A stretch of DNA of 64,000 nucleotides from an uncultured Lachnospiraceae bacterium (GCA_905209075.1 CAJLRL010000011.1:10376-74375), one strand, 5' to 3'. Shown: positions 37,580-46,802, counted from the first letter of the stretch. Numbers and translations are program-made. Notes: a model not told the origin generated them from the sequence alone.

Positions 37580-38122
37580 TTATATTTCGTCTTCTATAAA
37601 GCCAATGTATGGAAGATTTCTGAATCTCTGATCAAAATCAAGACCAAATCCGACTACAAATTTATCCGGAATCACAAATCCTGTATAATCTACCACTACA
37701 TCATCAACCACTCGCCTTTCCGGTTTGTCAAGAAGTGTACAGATCGTAAGAGTCTTTGGATTTCTCTCACGGAGCAGTTTTGTCAGCTTGCTCAGTGTGT
37801 TTCCTGAATCTATAATATCCTCTATTATAATCACGTTTTCTCCCTCAATCGACTCTTCAAGATCCTTTTTAATCTTAACCTTTCCCGATGACTCCGTTCC
37901 TGCGCCATAGCTTGAAACAGACATGAAATCAATCGTCATAGGAAGCTTTATCCTCTTTGCAAGCTCTGTGGTAAAAAATATAGAACCTTTTAAAATACAT
38001 ATAAGATACACTGATTCACCTTTAAACTTTTCAGTTATATCCGCTCCTATCTCTGCGATCCTTTTATTCAACTGTTCCTCTGTCAAATGCACTGATATAT
38101 TGTAATCTTTTGAAAAATCCAT
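37580..38122 (-). CDS. hpt: Hypoxanthine-guanine phosphoribosyltransferase
   Basis: The 180-residue enzyme salvages hypoxanthine and guanine with PRPP. It shows 'LICILKGSIFF', the PRPP-binding motif 'VIIIEDIIDSGNTL', and the purine-specificity segment 'KFVVGFGLDFDQRFRNLPYIG'. The start at 38122 has GGAGGA seven bases upstream, giving the usual length; the frame extends 34 codons upstream into tilS without support. It lies 1 base after the tilS stop, a conserved arrangement in Firmicutes. Confidence 0.94.
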   Translation of the reverse strand: MDFSKDYNISVHLTEEQLNKRIAEIGADITEKFKGESVYLICILKGSIFFTTELAKRIKLPMTIDFMSVSSYGAGTESSGKVKIKKDLEESIEGENVIIIEDIIDSGNTLSKLTKLLRERNPKTLTICTLLDKPERRVVDDVVVDYTGFVIPDKFVVGFGLDFDQRFRNLPYIGFIEDEI

Positions 38123-38123
38123 C

Positions 38124-39530
38124 TTATCTTCCTCCATAAAAAGTAATTTGTAAAACTTCTTTTGTATCAGATGATACAAGGGCACTATTTCCTGAACGAT
38201 CTCCCAATATGGCAAGTATCTCATTATCTTCCGCTATAAGCCACATATTATTTCTTTGTTCAGCAGGAATCTTTTGGTTCACAAAATATTCCTTAAGTTT
38301 TTTACGGTGTCCCATATCGTCTATAATTATATAATCCCCAGCCATGCGTTTCCTTACAACAAAGCCATTTTTTATCTTATCATAATCAAGCCATTTCGTA
38401 CATGATTTTTTGGGAATTTCATTCATTTTTCCATTAAATCCAAGTATTTCGAATATTATTACGCCATTTTCAACAATAAGTTCTACCGGTCTTTCCCTGC
38501 ACTTTGTTTTATCTATTTCATAGCTTGATCGTCCGTCATTTTGCACCGGTTTATTTTTTGACAATATGATTTTATCATACGATTTTCTGGCTGTAAGATC
38601 ATATGGGAGGTTTATTTTTCTGCCTGTCTGCATATCAATAAGTTCAATGAGCGATGATACGTGTATACTGCCTATATCCTTACGCCTGCCGGCTGCAATG
38701 CAGATCGCCTCTTTGGCAAGTTCGCTTTTTAATGCCGGATGCAGCTTCATAAATTCATCTATATCTATAGTTACGCTATCATTTTCTATTTTTAACGCTG
38801 CATCTTTTGCTGCGGATATCTGTGATTCAATATAATCCCACATAAGACTCTGGTTCTGTGCCGCCGAACTTATATGCTCGACTGCCCTTTTATTTATTTT
38901 TCTAAGCACAGGCATAACTTCATGTCTTATCCGGTTTCTTGAATATTCTACATCACTGTTTGTACTGTCTGTTACATATCTAATATCTTTTTTTTCAAGA
39001 AAATTTTCTATATCGGAACGGCTGACAGGAAGAAGCGGCCGTATATATGTTACATTTTTTTTTAATGAGACAGGTCTTATCCCACCAAGACCTCTCATTC
39101 CGCTTCCTCTTATCATCTGGAACAATACCGTCTCAGCATTATCCTCCTGATGATGTGCAACCGCTACGGAGGCTTTTTTTCTGACTGCAATATCCTCAAA
39201 AACATTATATCTTAATACCCTTGCTGCCTCTTCAAGTCCCATCCCTGACTTTTGCGCAAATGCAGGGACATCGACATTGTATACGTGACATTCTATATTT
39301 ATACTTCGGCATAGATTTTTTACATATTCAGCATCACTTTTGCTTTCATCTCCACGGATCCCATGCTCGACATGTACTGCCTCAAGCTTAAACCGTAAAT
39401 CCTGTCTTAATTCATCAAGCACCACAAGCAGACATACCGAATCTGCACCTCCCGATACAGCAGCTATCACTGTATCATTCTGTTTTATCATGTTGTTTTT
39501 TATAATATATTCTTTTGTTTCTTTTATCAT
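38124..39530 (-). CDS. tilS: tRNA(Ile)-lysidine synthetase
   Basis: The 468-residue enzyme converts the wobble cytidine of the CAU isoleucine tRNA to lysidine. The PP-loop 'AVSGGADSVCLL' (near residues 24-35) binds ATP, followed by 'VEHGIRGDESKSDAEYV' and 'AVAHHQEDNAETVLFQMIRGSGMRGLGG'. C-terminal TilS substrate-binding domains follow ('RKRMAGDYIIIDDMGHRKKLKEYF'). It overlaps spoIIE by one base and precedes hpt, the standard Firmicute order. Confidence 0.94.
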   Translation of the reverse strand: MIKETKEYIIKNNMIKQNDTVIAAVSGGADSVCLLVVLDELRQDLRFKLEAVHVEHGIRGDESKSDAEYVKNLCRSINIECHVYNVDVPAFAQKSGMGLEEAARVLRYNVFEDIAVRKKASVAVAHHQEDNAETVLFQMIRGSGMRGLGGIRPVSLKKNVTYIRPLLPVSRSDIENFLEKKDIRYVTDSTNSDVEYSRNRIRHEVMPVLRKINKRAVEHISSAAQNQSLMWDYIESQISAAKDAALKIENDSVTIDIDEFMKLHPALKSELAKEAICIAAGRRKDIGSIHVSSLIELIDMQTGRKINLPYDLTARKSYDKIILSKNKPVQNDGRSSYEIDKTKCRERPVELIVENGVIIFEILGFNGKMNEIPKKSCTKWLDYDKIKNGFVVRKRMAGDYIIIDDMGHRKKLKEYFVNQKIPAEQRNNMWLIAEDNEILAILGDRSGNSALVSSDTKEVLQITFYGGR

Positions 39531-41362
39531 TATTTCTCCCAGACTCCTATAGTTATAACTGTCATATCATCCATCGCATAACCGCCTGTCATAAGCAGCA
39601 CTCGATCCAATATGTCCTGTGAGATGACACCTGCATTATCCGATCCTGCATCGGCTACTATCTCACATAATTTCTCTACAGGGTTCTTTACATGAAGATA
39701 TTCTAGCACACCATCCGTCACCATTACAAGGAATTCGCCATTTTCAAGTTTTGTTTTTACCGGATTTATTTTCTGCTCTGCATCATAGCCTACAGGTAGT
39801 GAATCGCACTGTATAACTTCCACCTTACGATTCCTTTTTACAAAGGATACTGCTGCTCCGATTTTTATTATCTCTGCCACTCCGCTATACAAATCTATCG
39901 CTGCAAAATCTACTGTAGAAAATGAATCTCCTTCACCTGATAATACCATTGCTGAATTCATCATATCTATAGCTTCGCTTTTTTTAAATCCTGCCTCTAA
40001 AAATTTTTCCAGCAGATCAACTACCAGATTACTCTCATCATTTGCCCTTTTCCCTGAACCCATGCCATCAGACAGGCATACATTATATATTCCACTGTCA
40101 AGCTCAAACATTCCGAAGCTGTCCCCACTCACAGACGAGCCTGTCTTCTTTTTAGTCGCAATTCCAGATAATGCATAATATGTTGTATCTTCGTACAATG
40201 TTACCGGAGTACATATAGATGTTATAAGCGCCTTCGTATCCTTTGCCGCACGCCATGCCATGCCTGTAGCTGATGAAACTGCTTTTATAAATGCTCCCAC
40301 AGGCAGTCCTCCATCCCATTTTGTATAGATATCTGCTTTTACAATTGCATATCCGTCTGCATTTTCATATATATGAACATCTTCAACTGTAAATCCGGTT
40401 TCCTTTGCCTCAACATATATCTTCGTTATTTTCATTTTTCTGTGCCCGTCCACACACTTTTCATTGTTCACCCAGTCTTCCATCAGAACAGCCATGGCAT
40501 CAAGCTGTTTTGCAATGACCTGTCTGTTTTCCTTTAGCCGCCTGTACCATGCTTCATTAAGCTCCATCCTTAGGAATGCGTCTGTTGCTGCATCAACCAT
40601 TTTTTCATAATAAGGACAATTGTCCACATAAACTTTTTCTATTATTTCCTTTTTATCCATGCGCTCTTTTACCGCATTTATAAGATCGACTATTTTCTGC
40701 GACATTGATTGTCTGTTATCGTTCCAGCATATCACACAGCCTTCACAACATGCACACATTCTACCTGTTATCTCACTCTCCAGCTTTGCAGTATGATCAC
40801 TTTTTCCCTGCTCAACTTCACATCCTGCCTTTGCTATCATTTTTGCAAGTCCACCGACTGAAGCTGCAAATGCCTCTTCCTTATCCGGGAGCAGGCTCTT
40901 ACTTGTACTTTTTTCACTTTTTCCCATAAATTCAATATATTTAAGGCCTCTATCAGTGATCACTACAGTTCCAAATATCACAGCACTCTCTGCAATACTT
41001 AGAATTATCTGTATTTTGTCAACACTTCCTGTCATTTCCGCTGAAATTCCCATAGCACAAGTTGTAAGTGCCGTTATCACCGCCGCAGCCGATCCACTGC
41101 ATCTTTTATTTATCCAGCTGTAAAATCTGATTCCTATAAAACTTACCACAATAATAAAGAGATACTTTGTCATTGTCTGAAACGACATAAAGTATCCCAT
41201 TCCTGTAAATAATCCTATGTAAAAAAGTATCGTTTTATTATTCCACAACAGATATACTGCAAAAATTGCCGGTACAAGAGGATAACAATCCATTATGCCG
41301 ACAGAAGATGCAAGTGCTGCAGCAGCTCCTGCAATGATATTTTTTATTTTTATAAGTCCCAT
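39530..41362 (-). CDS. spoIIE: Stage II sporulation protein E (PP2C phosphatase)
   Basis: The 610-residue protein has about eight N-terminal membrane segments in the first 150 residues, a central regulatory domain containing a Cys-rich stretch ('CACCEGCVICW') and a C-terminal PP2C domain with 'SDGMGSGKRANDES' and 'MVTDGVLE' metal-binding Asp residues. In sporulating Firmicutes it dephosphorylates SpoIIAA to activate sigma-F in the forespore; that role is known for the family, not shown here. The length is shorter than the 827 residues of the Bacillus protein. TGGAGG lies upstream of the ATG. A candidate Spo0A box (TGCCGAA, 41423-41429) lies about 60 bases upstream. Confidence 0.9.
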   Translation of the reverse strand: MGLIKIKNIIAGAAAALASSVGIMDCYPLVPAIFAVYLLWNNKTILFYIGLFTGMGYFMSFQTMTKYLFIIVVSFIGIRFYSWINKRCSGSAAAVITALTTCAMGISAEMTGSVDKIQIILSIAESAVIFGTVVITDRGLKYIEFMGKSEKSTSKSLLPDKEEAFAASVGGLAKMIAKAGCEVEQGKSDHTAKLESEITGRMCACCEGCVICWNDNRQSMSQKIVDLINAVKERMDKKEIIEKVYVDNCPYYEKMVDAATDAFLRMELNEAWYRRLKENRQVIAKQLDAMAVLMEDWVNNEKCVDGHRKMKITKIYVEAKETGFTVEDVHIYENADGYAIVKADIYTKWDGGLPVGAFIKAVSSATGMAWRAAKDTKALITSICTPVTLYEDTTYYALSGIATKKKTGSSVSGDSFGMFELDSGIYNVCLSDGMGSGKRANDESNLVVDLLEKFLEAGFKKSEAIDMMNSAMVLSGEGDSFSTVDFAAIDLYSGVAEIIKIGAAVSFVKRNRKVEVIQCDSLPVGYDAEQKINPVKTKLENGEFLVMVTDGVLEYLHVKNPVEKLCEIVADAGSDNAGVISQDILDRVLLMTGGYAMDDMTVITIGVWEK

Positions 41363-41444
41363 TCACACAGCCTCCAATTTAATAGTATATGCCATATTAT
41401 ATTGGGACTATTCCGCAAGCTTTGCCGAAAAACATAAATAACAT

Positions 41445-41471
41445 AAAAAAGGAAAACCTCAGTTCTCCTTT
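41445..41471 (-). terminator. Probable terminator after the divIC-like gene
   Basis: On the minus strand AAAGGAgAAC...GTTtTCCTTTTTT forms a bulged stem that starts in the last codons of the divIC-like gene and ends in a T-run. It would separate that gene from spoIIE, which then needs its own promoter (TATAAT-like sequence near 41393). Confidence 0.6.
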
Positions 41472-41755
41472 TCTTTAAAAATTATTTCGTTGTCGTACGC
41501 AAGCCCCAGCTTGCTTTTTGCCATGTCTTCTATGTACTGGTCGCTCTGCATATAATCTGCAAGGGCGTTTATCTCATCTGTGCGCTCTGTCTCCTCTTTG
41601 AGCTGCTTGTTCAGCTCTGCTGTCTGCTGCGCATAGGCTGTTTCTTTATTTTTAAGCTGCACTATCTGAAAAATCATAACAATAAGAAATGCAACAACTA
41701 TCACTGCGACACTTAATGTTCCGCCTCTTTTTTTACTTGAACGACGTATACTCAT
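41459..41755 (-). CDS. divIC: DivIC/FtsB-like septum formation initiator
   Basis: The 98-residue single-pass membrane protein has a basic N-terminus, a membrane segment at about 16-34, a coiled coil (about 38-68) and a C-terminal 'DYMQSDQYIEDMAKSKLGLAYDNEIIFK', the typical DivIC/FtsB ending. It helps stabilise the division complex with FtsL/DivIB. It lies 18 bases after yabP, where yabQ usually sits in sporulating Firmicutes. Confidence 0.85.
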   Translation of the reverse strand: MSIRRSSKKRGGTLSVAVIVVAFLIVMIFQIVQLKNKETAYAQQTAELNKQLKEETERTDEINALADYMQSDQYIEDMAKSKLGLAYDNEIIFKEKEN

Positions 41756-41773
41756 TATTCCTCCTTAATATAC

Positions 41774-42058
41774 CTATCTGAATAGTTTTCCAAACATTTT
41801 ATCTTTTTTAGCGGACACATCCGGTATTTTTGAATAAGTCATTGTGTCTACCTCACCTTCTATATCGGCTTCTCCCTTTTCAAGGTTTAGTCTGTTTACA
41901 TGAAGATCTTTGCCTTTTATATGTAACATTCCAAGTTCCGTCTCTAAAAGAACCTCAGCAACATCAAATGACAACACGTCCAATATTCCTGTAAAATTTG
42001 CATTCTTCCGGTTAGTTAATATTAGTTTATGACTTTTTGTGTTTGAAATTTCTTCCAT
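41774..42058 (-). CDS. yabP: Spore cortex protein YabP
   Basis: The 94-residue protein matches YabP: 'HKLILTNRKNANFTGILDVLSFD' and 'VLLETELGMLHIKGKDLHVNRLNLEKGEADIEGEVDTMTYS'. In Bacillus it is sigma-E controlled and needed, with YabQ, for the spore cortex. The start at 42058 has GAGGAGG six bases upstream. It lies between the S4-domain gene and divIC. No yabQ follows it here, which is unusual. Confidence 0.88.
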   Translation of the reverse strand: MEEISNTKSHKLILTNRKNANFTGILDVLSFDVAEVLLETELGMLHIKGKDLHVNRLNLEKGEADIEGEVDTMTYSKIPDVSAKKDKMFGKLFR

Positions 42059-42111
42059 CTGGTTCCTCCTCATAATCGTTATATATATATTGTATGAGGC
42101 ACCGGATGTAT

Positions 42112-42354
42112 TTATGCTATATATTCAAAAAGGTCTTTAGCATTTTCCTTCTTTGTCGTATCCATTATGTCAAGCACTCTTACTTTTACTGTTTTCTGTC
42201 CGAACATTATCTCTATTATATCGCCAACTTTTACATTAACTGATGCTTTTGCCTGTTTTCCATTTACCATAACTCTTCCTGCATCACAGGCTTCATTTGC
42301 AACTGTACGCCTTTTTATAAGACGGGATACTTTTAAAAATTTGTCTAATCTCAT
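42112..42354 (-). CDS. S4-domain RNA-binding protein (Hsp15/YabO-like)
   Basis: The 80-residue protein is almost entirely an S4 RNA-binding domain: 'MRLDKFLKVSRLIKRRTVAN' , 'VNGKQAKASVNVKVGDIIEI' and a basic C-terminus. The Escherichia coli homologue Hsp15 and the Bacillus homologue bind 50S subunits carrying stalled nascent chains and take part in ribosome rescue (RqcP-type). The position next to hup and yabP is the conserved one. No longer domain is present. Confidence 0.88.
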   Translation of the reverse strand: MRLDKFLKVSRLIKRRTVANEACDAGRVMVNGKQAKASVNVKVGDIIEIMFGQKTVKVRVLDIMDTTKKENAKDLFEYIA

Positions 42355-42376
42355 TTATTACTCCATGATATACATT

Positions 42377-42410
42377 TTAAAAAAGTGGAACGCCCATCGA
42401 CGTTCCACCA
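42377..42410 (-). terminator. Terminator after the HU gene
   Basis: Stem GTGGAACG (42385-42392) / CGTTCCAC (42401-42408) followed on the minus strand by TTTTTT. It ends the HU transcript before the S4-domain gene. Confidence 0.85.
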
Positions 42411-42433
42411 GGAATTTTCAATATAACTAACAA

Positions 42434-42706
42434 TTAGTTAAGAGAATCTTTTAAAGCTTTTCCTGCTTTGAACTTAGGAGCTTTAGATGCTGGAATAGTC
42501 ATCTCTGCGCCTGTCTGAGGGTTTCTTCCAGTTCTTGCAGCTCTCTCTGAAACCTCGAATGTTCCAAATCCTACTAACTGGATTTTCTCACCTTTCTTTA
42601 ACTCTTCAGCAACAATATCTGTAAAAGCCTTTAAAGAAGCCTCAGCGTCTTTCTTAGATACTCCTGCCTTCTCAGCCATAGCTGTAACTAAATCTGCTTT
42701 GTTCAT
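42434..42706 (-). CDS. hup: DNA-binding protein HU
   Basis: The 90-residue protein is a standard HU: 'MNKADLVTAMAEKAGVSKKD', 'VGFGTFEVSERAARTGRNPQ' with the beta-arm 'NPQTGAEMTIPASKAPKF' that grips the minor groove. It compacts and bends DNA as a dimer. The start at 42706 has GGAGGA upstream; the longer frame has no support. It is followed by a strong terminator, which fits high separate expression. Confidence 0.96.
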   Translation of the reverse strand: MNKADLVTAMAEKAGVSKKDAEASLKAFTDIVAEELKKGEKIQLVGFGTFEVSERAARTGRNPQTGAEMTIPASKAPKFKAGKALKDSLN

Positions 42707-42902
42707 GTCAAAATTCCTCCTCTGGATTCTTATATTTATATAATTCGAGCTTGTTCCCAAATTACCTACATCAATATATATACTTGTTTTATAGCCATTT
42801 GTCAAGAAAAATCGCCATAAATAAGGCTTTTCGAGAGTTTTGACATTCTTTTTTCAGGAAAATATATCCCACAAAAGCACCATGGATTTCCATGCTCATC
42901 CA

Positions 42903-44348
42903 TCAATTCGATGATGATGATAAAATCGATGAAAGTGTTGACAGGTAGTCCTTGAGCTGATCATTCGTAAGTCCGTCAACTAATGATGAGCTGCCACTTT
43001 CAGATGTATCTGTGCTGCCTGATGAACTTTTGCTGCCCGATGAACCTGTGCTGCCTGATGAACTTTTGCTGCCCGATGAACCTGTGCTGCCCGATGAACT
43101 TTTGCTGCCTGATGAACCTGTGCTGCCCGATGAACTTGTACTTGTGGACGAACTTGTGCTGTTTGATGTATCTGTGGCTGATGATGAACCTGAAGCGGAT
43201 GAGGACGCACTGCCATTTGTAGATGCATCTCCGGCAGTCTGTGACGATGCCTGGTTTTCTATCTGTGCCTCACTGCTCCTTGCCTCCTCCGGCTCAACAG
43301 CCTTCGCCTGTGTTGAAGAATTCTCACTGTCATCCTCGTCATCTTTAATGTTAAGTTCTATCGTTGATTGTGGCGAATTCACATATAATGTCCTCGTCCA
43401 GTCATCGTAACCATCCGCTGTCACCTTTAACGTATGCTTTCCATATTGCACATCTGTAACCTGTGAGCTATCTATCTGCTTTCCATCTATATATATCTGT
43501 GCATCATCGATATCCGTCTTAAAAAGTATCTGTGCCGTCTTTGGTCCGTCTCCTTTTAACGTGCTAAGATCGACCACCGTCTCTTCCCCTCTTTCAATCT
43601 CAATGTCCTGCGTTCCACCCCAGCCGTTGTTTGCAACAGCAAGTGTGTACTCGCCCTCCGGGACTTCCATCTCCATATTTGATGTGATTTCTGCAAATAT
43701 ACTGTTTCCAAGCTGTAAAAAGCTTCCATCAAATAGCTCAGTATTTTTTAATTTCAAAGTTCCGTGACCTGTTTTGATCGAAATGGCAAGTATTTTTTTG
43801 TCAATTCCTACAACCGACAAAATATCATTGTCCGATATATCATCAAAATCTGCTATGCTATCGTTTGAAAATACATATGTATCACCAGAAATTTTATAGC
43901 TGCTGTCCGCAATATCCATTATTCCTTCTGATGTATTGATTGAAAAATTTGTTACATCATCATAATTCCATGCACTCTGCGATTTCTGTACCCTGCTAAC
44001 CTTCCCATCAGTATTTGTTCCACTAAGGCATATTATGTCTCCATTGGAAAAATTGACAACAGATGTGTGCTCACCATATTTATTAAGAAATTCCGTAGAT
44101 AATCCATAATGATATTGGTATTCCAATCCATCAGCATATCTGTAAACACGCATCGTCTCATTCGCAGTATCAAGCCCTACTATCATATATAATTCTTCAT
44201 CTGCCTTTGCAGCTTTCTCTGTCTGCGTACTTTCCTCATTCATGCTGTGATAAAACACTCTCTGCCCTGATGTCTCTTTTTTATCTGCACATCCTGTAAG
44301 CATTCCAGCCAACAGAATGAACGCAAGCATATATTTTAGTTTCTTCAT
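42903..44348 (-). CDS. PEGA-domain lipoprotein with Ser/Gly-rich repetitive tail
   Basis: The 481-residue protein has a lipoprotein signal with lipobox MLTGC near residue 19. A beta-rich body (about 45-250) is followed by a PEGA domain (about 265-335; 'AQIYIDGKQIDSSQV', 'YGKHTLKVTADGYDDW'). The tail from about 355 is low complexity; its core repeats the 12-residue unit S-S-G-S-K-S-S-S-G-S-T-G, encoded by a 36-bp tandem DNA repeat. The PEGA domain is usually a surface beta-sandwich. The start at 44348 has AGGG upstream; two earlier ATGs are possible. Function unknown. Confidence 0.75.
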   Translation of the reverse strand: MKKLKYMLAFILLAGMLTGCADKKETSGQRVFYHSMNEESTQTEKAAKADEELYMIVGLDTANETMRVYRYADGLEYQYHYGLSTEFLNKYGEHTSVVNFSNGDIICLSGTNTDGKVSRVQKSQSAWNYDDVTNFSINTSEGIMDIADSSYKISGDTYVFSNDSIADFDDISDNDILSVVGIDKKILAISIKTGHGTLKLKNTELFDGSFLQLGNSIFAEITSNMEMEVPEGEYTLAVANNGWGGTQDIEIERGEETVVDLSTLKGDGPKTAQILFKTDIDDAQIYIDGKQIDSSQVTDVQYGKHTLKVTADGYDDWTRTLYVNSPQSTIELNIKDDEDDSENSSTQAKAVEPEEARSSEAQIENQASSQTAGDASTNGSASSSASGSSSATDTSNSTSSSTSTSSSGSTGSSGSKSSSGSTGSSGSKSSSGSTGSSGSKSSSGSTDTSESGSSSLVDGLTNDQLKDYLSTLSSILSSSSN

Positions 44349-44382
44349 ATTTTTCATCCCTGATCGTAATTGCATTTTTGTT

Positions 44383-45348
44383 TTAGTATACCTTATTCTT
44401 ATAAAAAATTGAATCTTTTAAAAATATTTCTTTAGCTGCATCCTGTTCTATAAGAGCCGCCAGCTTTTCCGCACTTTTTTCGGAAATCCATGTTTTTCTT
44501 GAATTCATATAATGATTTGTTATTTTGCAGAATTTTTCCGGGAAAAGTAAGAGTGCCTTAAGCATATCTAATTCTTTTTCCGAAAGCTTTCTTACACTGT
44601 CATAGCTTTGTATCAATAATTTTCCAAGCTCAGTTGACCATCCATTTTTTTCCATCATTTTACGCATATATTCAGCGATATCTGTTTCCGGATAATTGGG
44701 CGTTATCGTCTCGAAATTTATAATCCTCCACTTTCCTGCGTCGCATACTATATTATGGTGATTGAAATTTCCATGACAATATATTACAGGAATACTGCCA
44801 CTTATGGTATCCTGTACCACCGCAAGCGCTTCTAATCCCTGATTTAAAAAATGCTCATATTCACTGTTAAACAATCGCTCAAATTCATTTATCCTATTTT
44901 TATGTTTTATGTAATTTTTTAATTTTATTATCTCATTACATTTTTTCTGCATTTTTTTTGAGATATCAGGTTCATACTGCAGCTTGTATTTTTCCATTAC
45001 ATAATGAAATTGTGCAAGAGTCTTCATCGACTTACACATGTCATTTATTATATCGGGATCACATTCACGTCCCGCTTTGTATTCCTTTAAAATATAGCCT
45101 GCCTCACAATTATCCTTTGAAATTATCGTTCCGTCCTTTTTCAATTGTATCTGTTCGGCATCGATCCCATGTTCTTTTGCAAATATAAGAATTTCTCTGA
45201 GCTCCTGGGCTCTCGTCTCGAATCCTCTGTATGGCACAAGCACCTTTTGTCCATCTGATGTATCACAAAGATAGCTTCCCCGGCCTTTAGATATTTGTGT
45301 TATATTGAGTTCATAATCATCAAGTGCACATTCCGGCTGATTATACAA
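44383..45348 (-). CDS. CotS/APH-fold spore-coat-type protein, possible pseudokinase
   Basis: The 321-residue protein has the aminoglycoside-phosphotransferase-like fold used by CotS/YutH spore coat proteins: a nucleotide-binding-like N-lobe and 'VIYCHGNFNHHNIV' followed by 'WRIINFE'. In active members these are H-x-D and D-F/D-x-D; here both key Asp positions read Asn, so phosphotransfer activity is doubtful. The start is a TTG at 45348 behind a GGGGGG run. It lies between cca and the PEGA lipoprotein gene, all on one strand. A spore-coat role is inferred from the family. Confidence 0.7.
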   Translation of the reverse strand: MYNQPECALDDYELNITQISKGRGSYLCDTSDGQKVLVPYRGFETRAQELREILIFAKEHGIDAEQIQLKKDGTIISKDNCEAGYILKEYKAGRECDPDIINDMCKSMKTLAQFHYVMEKYKLQYEPDISKKMQKKCNEIIKLKNYIKHKNRINEFERLFNSEYEHFLNQGLEALAVVQDTISGSIPVIYCHGNFNHHNIVCDAGKWRIINFETITPNYPETDIAEYMRKMMEKNGWSTELGKLLIQSYDSVRKLSEKELDMLKALLLFPEKFCKITNHYMNSRKTWISEKSAEKLAALIEQDAAKEIFLKDSIFYKNKVY

Positions 45349-45382
45349 AAAAATCCCCCCTTATATGATATTTATCTGTTTA

Positions 45383-46723
45383 TCATATGAGAGTGGATAT
45401 TATTTTATTCGCATGTTCTATAAGTTTTTCATGATCGTTCAATTCAGGGTCATCGAGCACCATTTCATACAACTTATCCAGTATTTCTCCAAGCTTCTGC
45501 CCCGGCTCCATGCCAAGATCGATCAGGTCTCTTCCATTTATTTTCATATCCTTTTTGGATACGCATTGATCATCTGACAATATTTCGTTGTATACACGCT
45601 CAAACTCATCAATGTATGCCATTTTTTCTTTTCGCTTATATAGACTCTGTCCAAGCATGTCAGCCCTCTTTACCTCAAAAAGCATCGGAAAAAGTCCGGC
45701 TCCTATGCGGCTCATCGCCCGTCTTACGTTTTTTGGCGTAATCTGTGGTCTGTCATCATGTTCCTTTACCAGTCTGCAGCAACAGTCAATTGTTTTGTTG
45801 TCAAACTTAAGACGCCTCAGAATCTGTTTTGCCATATCAGCACCCACAGCAGGATGTTTCTTGAAATGATCCTGTCCTTCTTCATCCGTCGTAATGCATA
45901 CAGGCTTTGCCACATCATGAAGCAGCATGGTAAGTCTAAGTACTTTGTCTGCACGCACATTCATAAGTGTACGGATCGTATGCTCACCTACACTATACAT
46001 ATGATGCTTGTTATTCTGCGGTGTCTGCATCATCACATCAAATTCCGGCATGAATACCTTTGTAAGCCCAAGTTCATATAAATTCCGCATCATCTCCGGA
46101 TGATCTGATGTCAGAAGCTTTACAAGTTCGACCTGAATACGCTCTGCACTGACCTTTGCCATTGTCGGTGCCAGCTCCTTTATTGCATCCTGTGTCTCCT
46201 TGTCTATTTCAAATCCAAGCTGGGCAGCAAAACGGACTGCACGGAACATCCTTAAAGCATCCTCGCTGAATCTGTCATGGGCACAGCCAACACACTTTAT
46301 GATATGTTTATTTAGATCGCCAATTCCGTCAAACTCGTCCACTATGCCGCTTTTATGATTATATGCCATTGCATTTATCGTAAAATCACGTCTCTCAAGA
46401 TCCAGTTTTAAATTTGACGTAAAAGTAACCTCTTTTGGATGGCGCGCATCCTCGTATTCTCCATCTATCCTGTATGTTGTAACCTCATAACCCACATGAT
46501 CAAGCATAACTGTAACTGTTCCATGCTGGATTCCGGTATCGATCGTGTGATTGAAAATCGTCTTAACCTGATCCGGTTTTGCTGAAGTGGTGATATCCCA
46601 GTCCTGTGGTTTTCTTCCTAGCAGGCTGTCACGCACACAGCCACCTACCGCATATGCCTCAAATCCATGCTCGTAGAGCCTGTCTATTATGAAATTGACG
46701 TTCTGCGGTAAATCTATGTGCAT
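45383..46723 (-). CDS. cca: CCA tRNA nucleotidyltransferase
   Basis: The 446-residue enzyme adds or repairs the 3' CCA of tRNAs, needed here because the tRNA-Tyr gene in this window lacks encoded CCA. The polymerase head has 'AVGGCVRDSLLGRKPQDWDITTSA' with the catalytic DxD and 'RRDFTINAMAYN'. An HD domain follows ('LRLTMLLHDVAKP'). The start at 46723 has AGGAGGAATAC upstream. It lies 164 bases downstream of proS. Confidence 0.93.
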   Translation of the reverse strand: MHIDLPQNVNFIIDRLYEHGFEAYAVGGCVRDSLLGRKPQDWDITTSAKPDQVKTIFNHTIDTGIQHGTVTVMLDHVGYEVTTYRIDGEYEDARHPKEVTFTSNLKLDLERRDFTINAMAYNHKSGIVDEFDGIGDLNKHIIKCVGCAHDRFSEDALRMFRAVRFAAQLGFEIDKETQDAIKELAPTMAKVSAERIQVELVKLLTSDHPEMMRNLYELGLTKVFMPEFDVMMQTPQNNKHHMYSVGEHTIRTLMNVRADKVLRLTMLLHDVAKPVCITTDEEGQDHFKKHPAVGADMAKQILRRLKFDNKTIDCCCRLVKEHDDRPQITPKNVRRAMSRIGAGLFPMLFEVKRADMLGQSLYKRKEKMAYIDEFERVYNEILSDDQCVSKKDMKINGRDLIDLGMEPGQKLGEILDKLYEMVLDDPELNDHEKLIEHANKIISTLI

Positions 46724-46802
46724 GTATTCCTCCTAAATTTTTACCTATTACAGTTTATGTACTCTCGGAATCTTCTCCAAACGAAGCATTCTGGCTATAT
46801 TT

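Noticed and set aside
43012..43410. Plus-strand acidic repeat frame (LLPDEPVLPDE units)
   Set aside because: It is the antisense shadow of the Ser/Gly repeat in the PEGA lipoprotein; no ribosome binding site.
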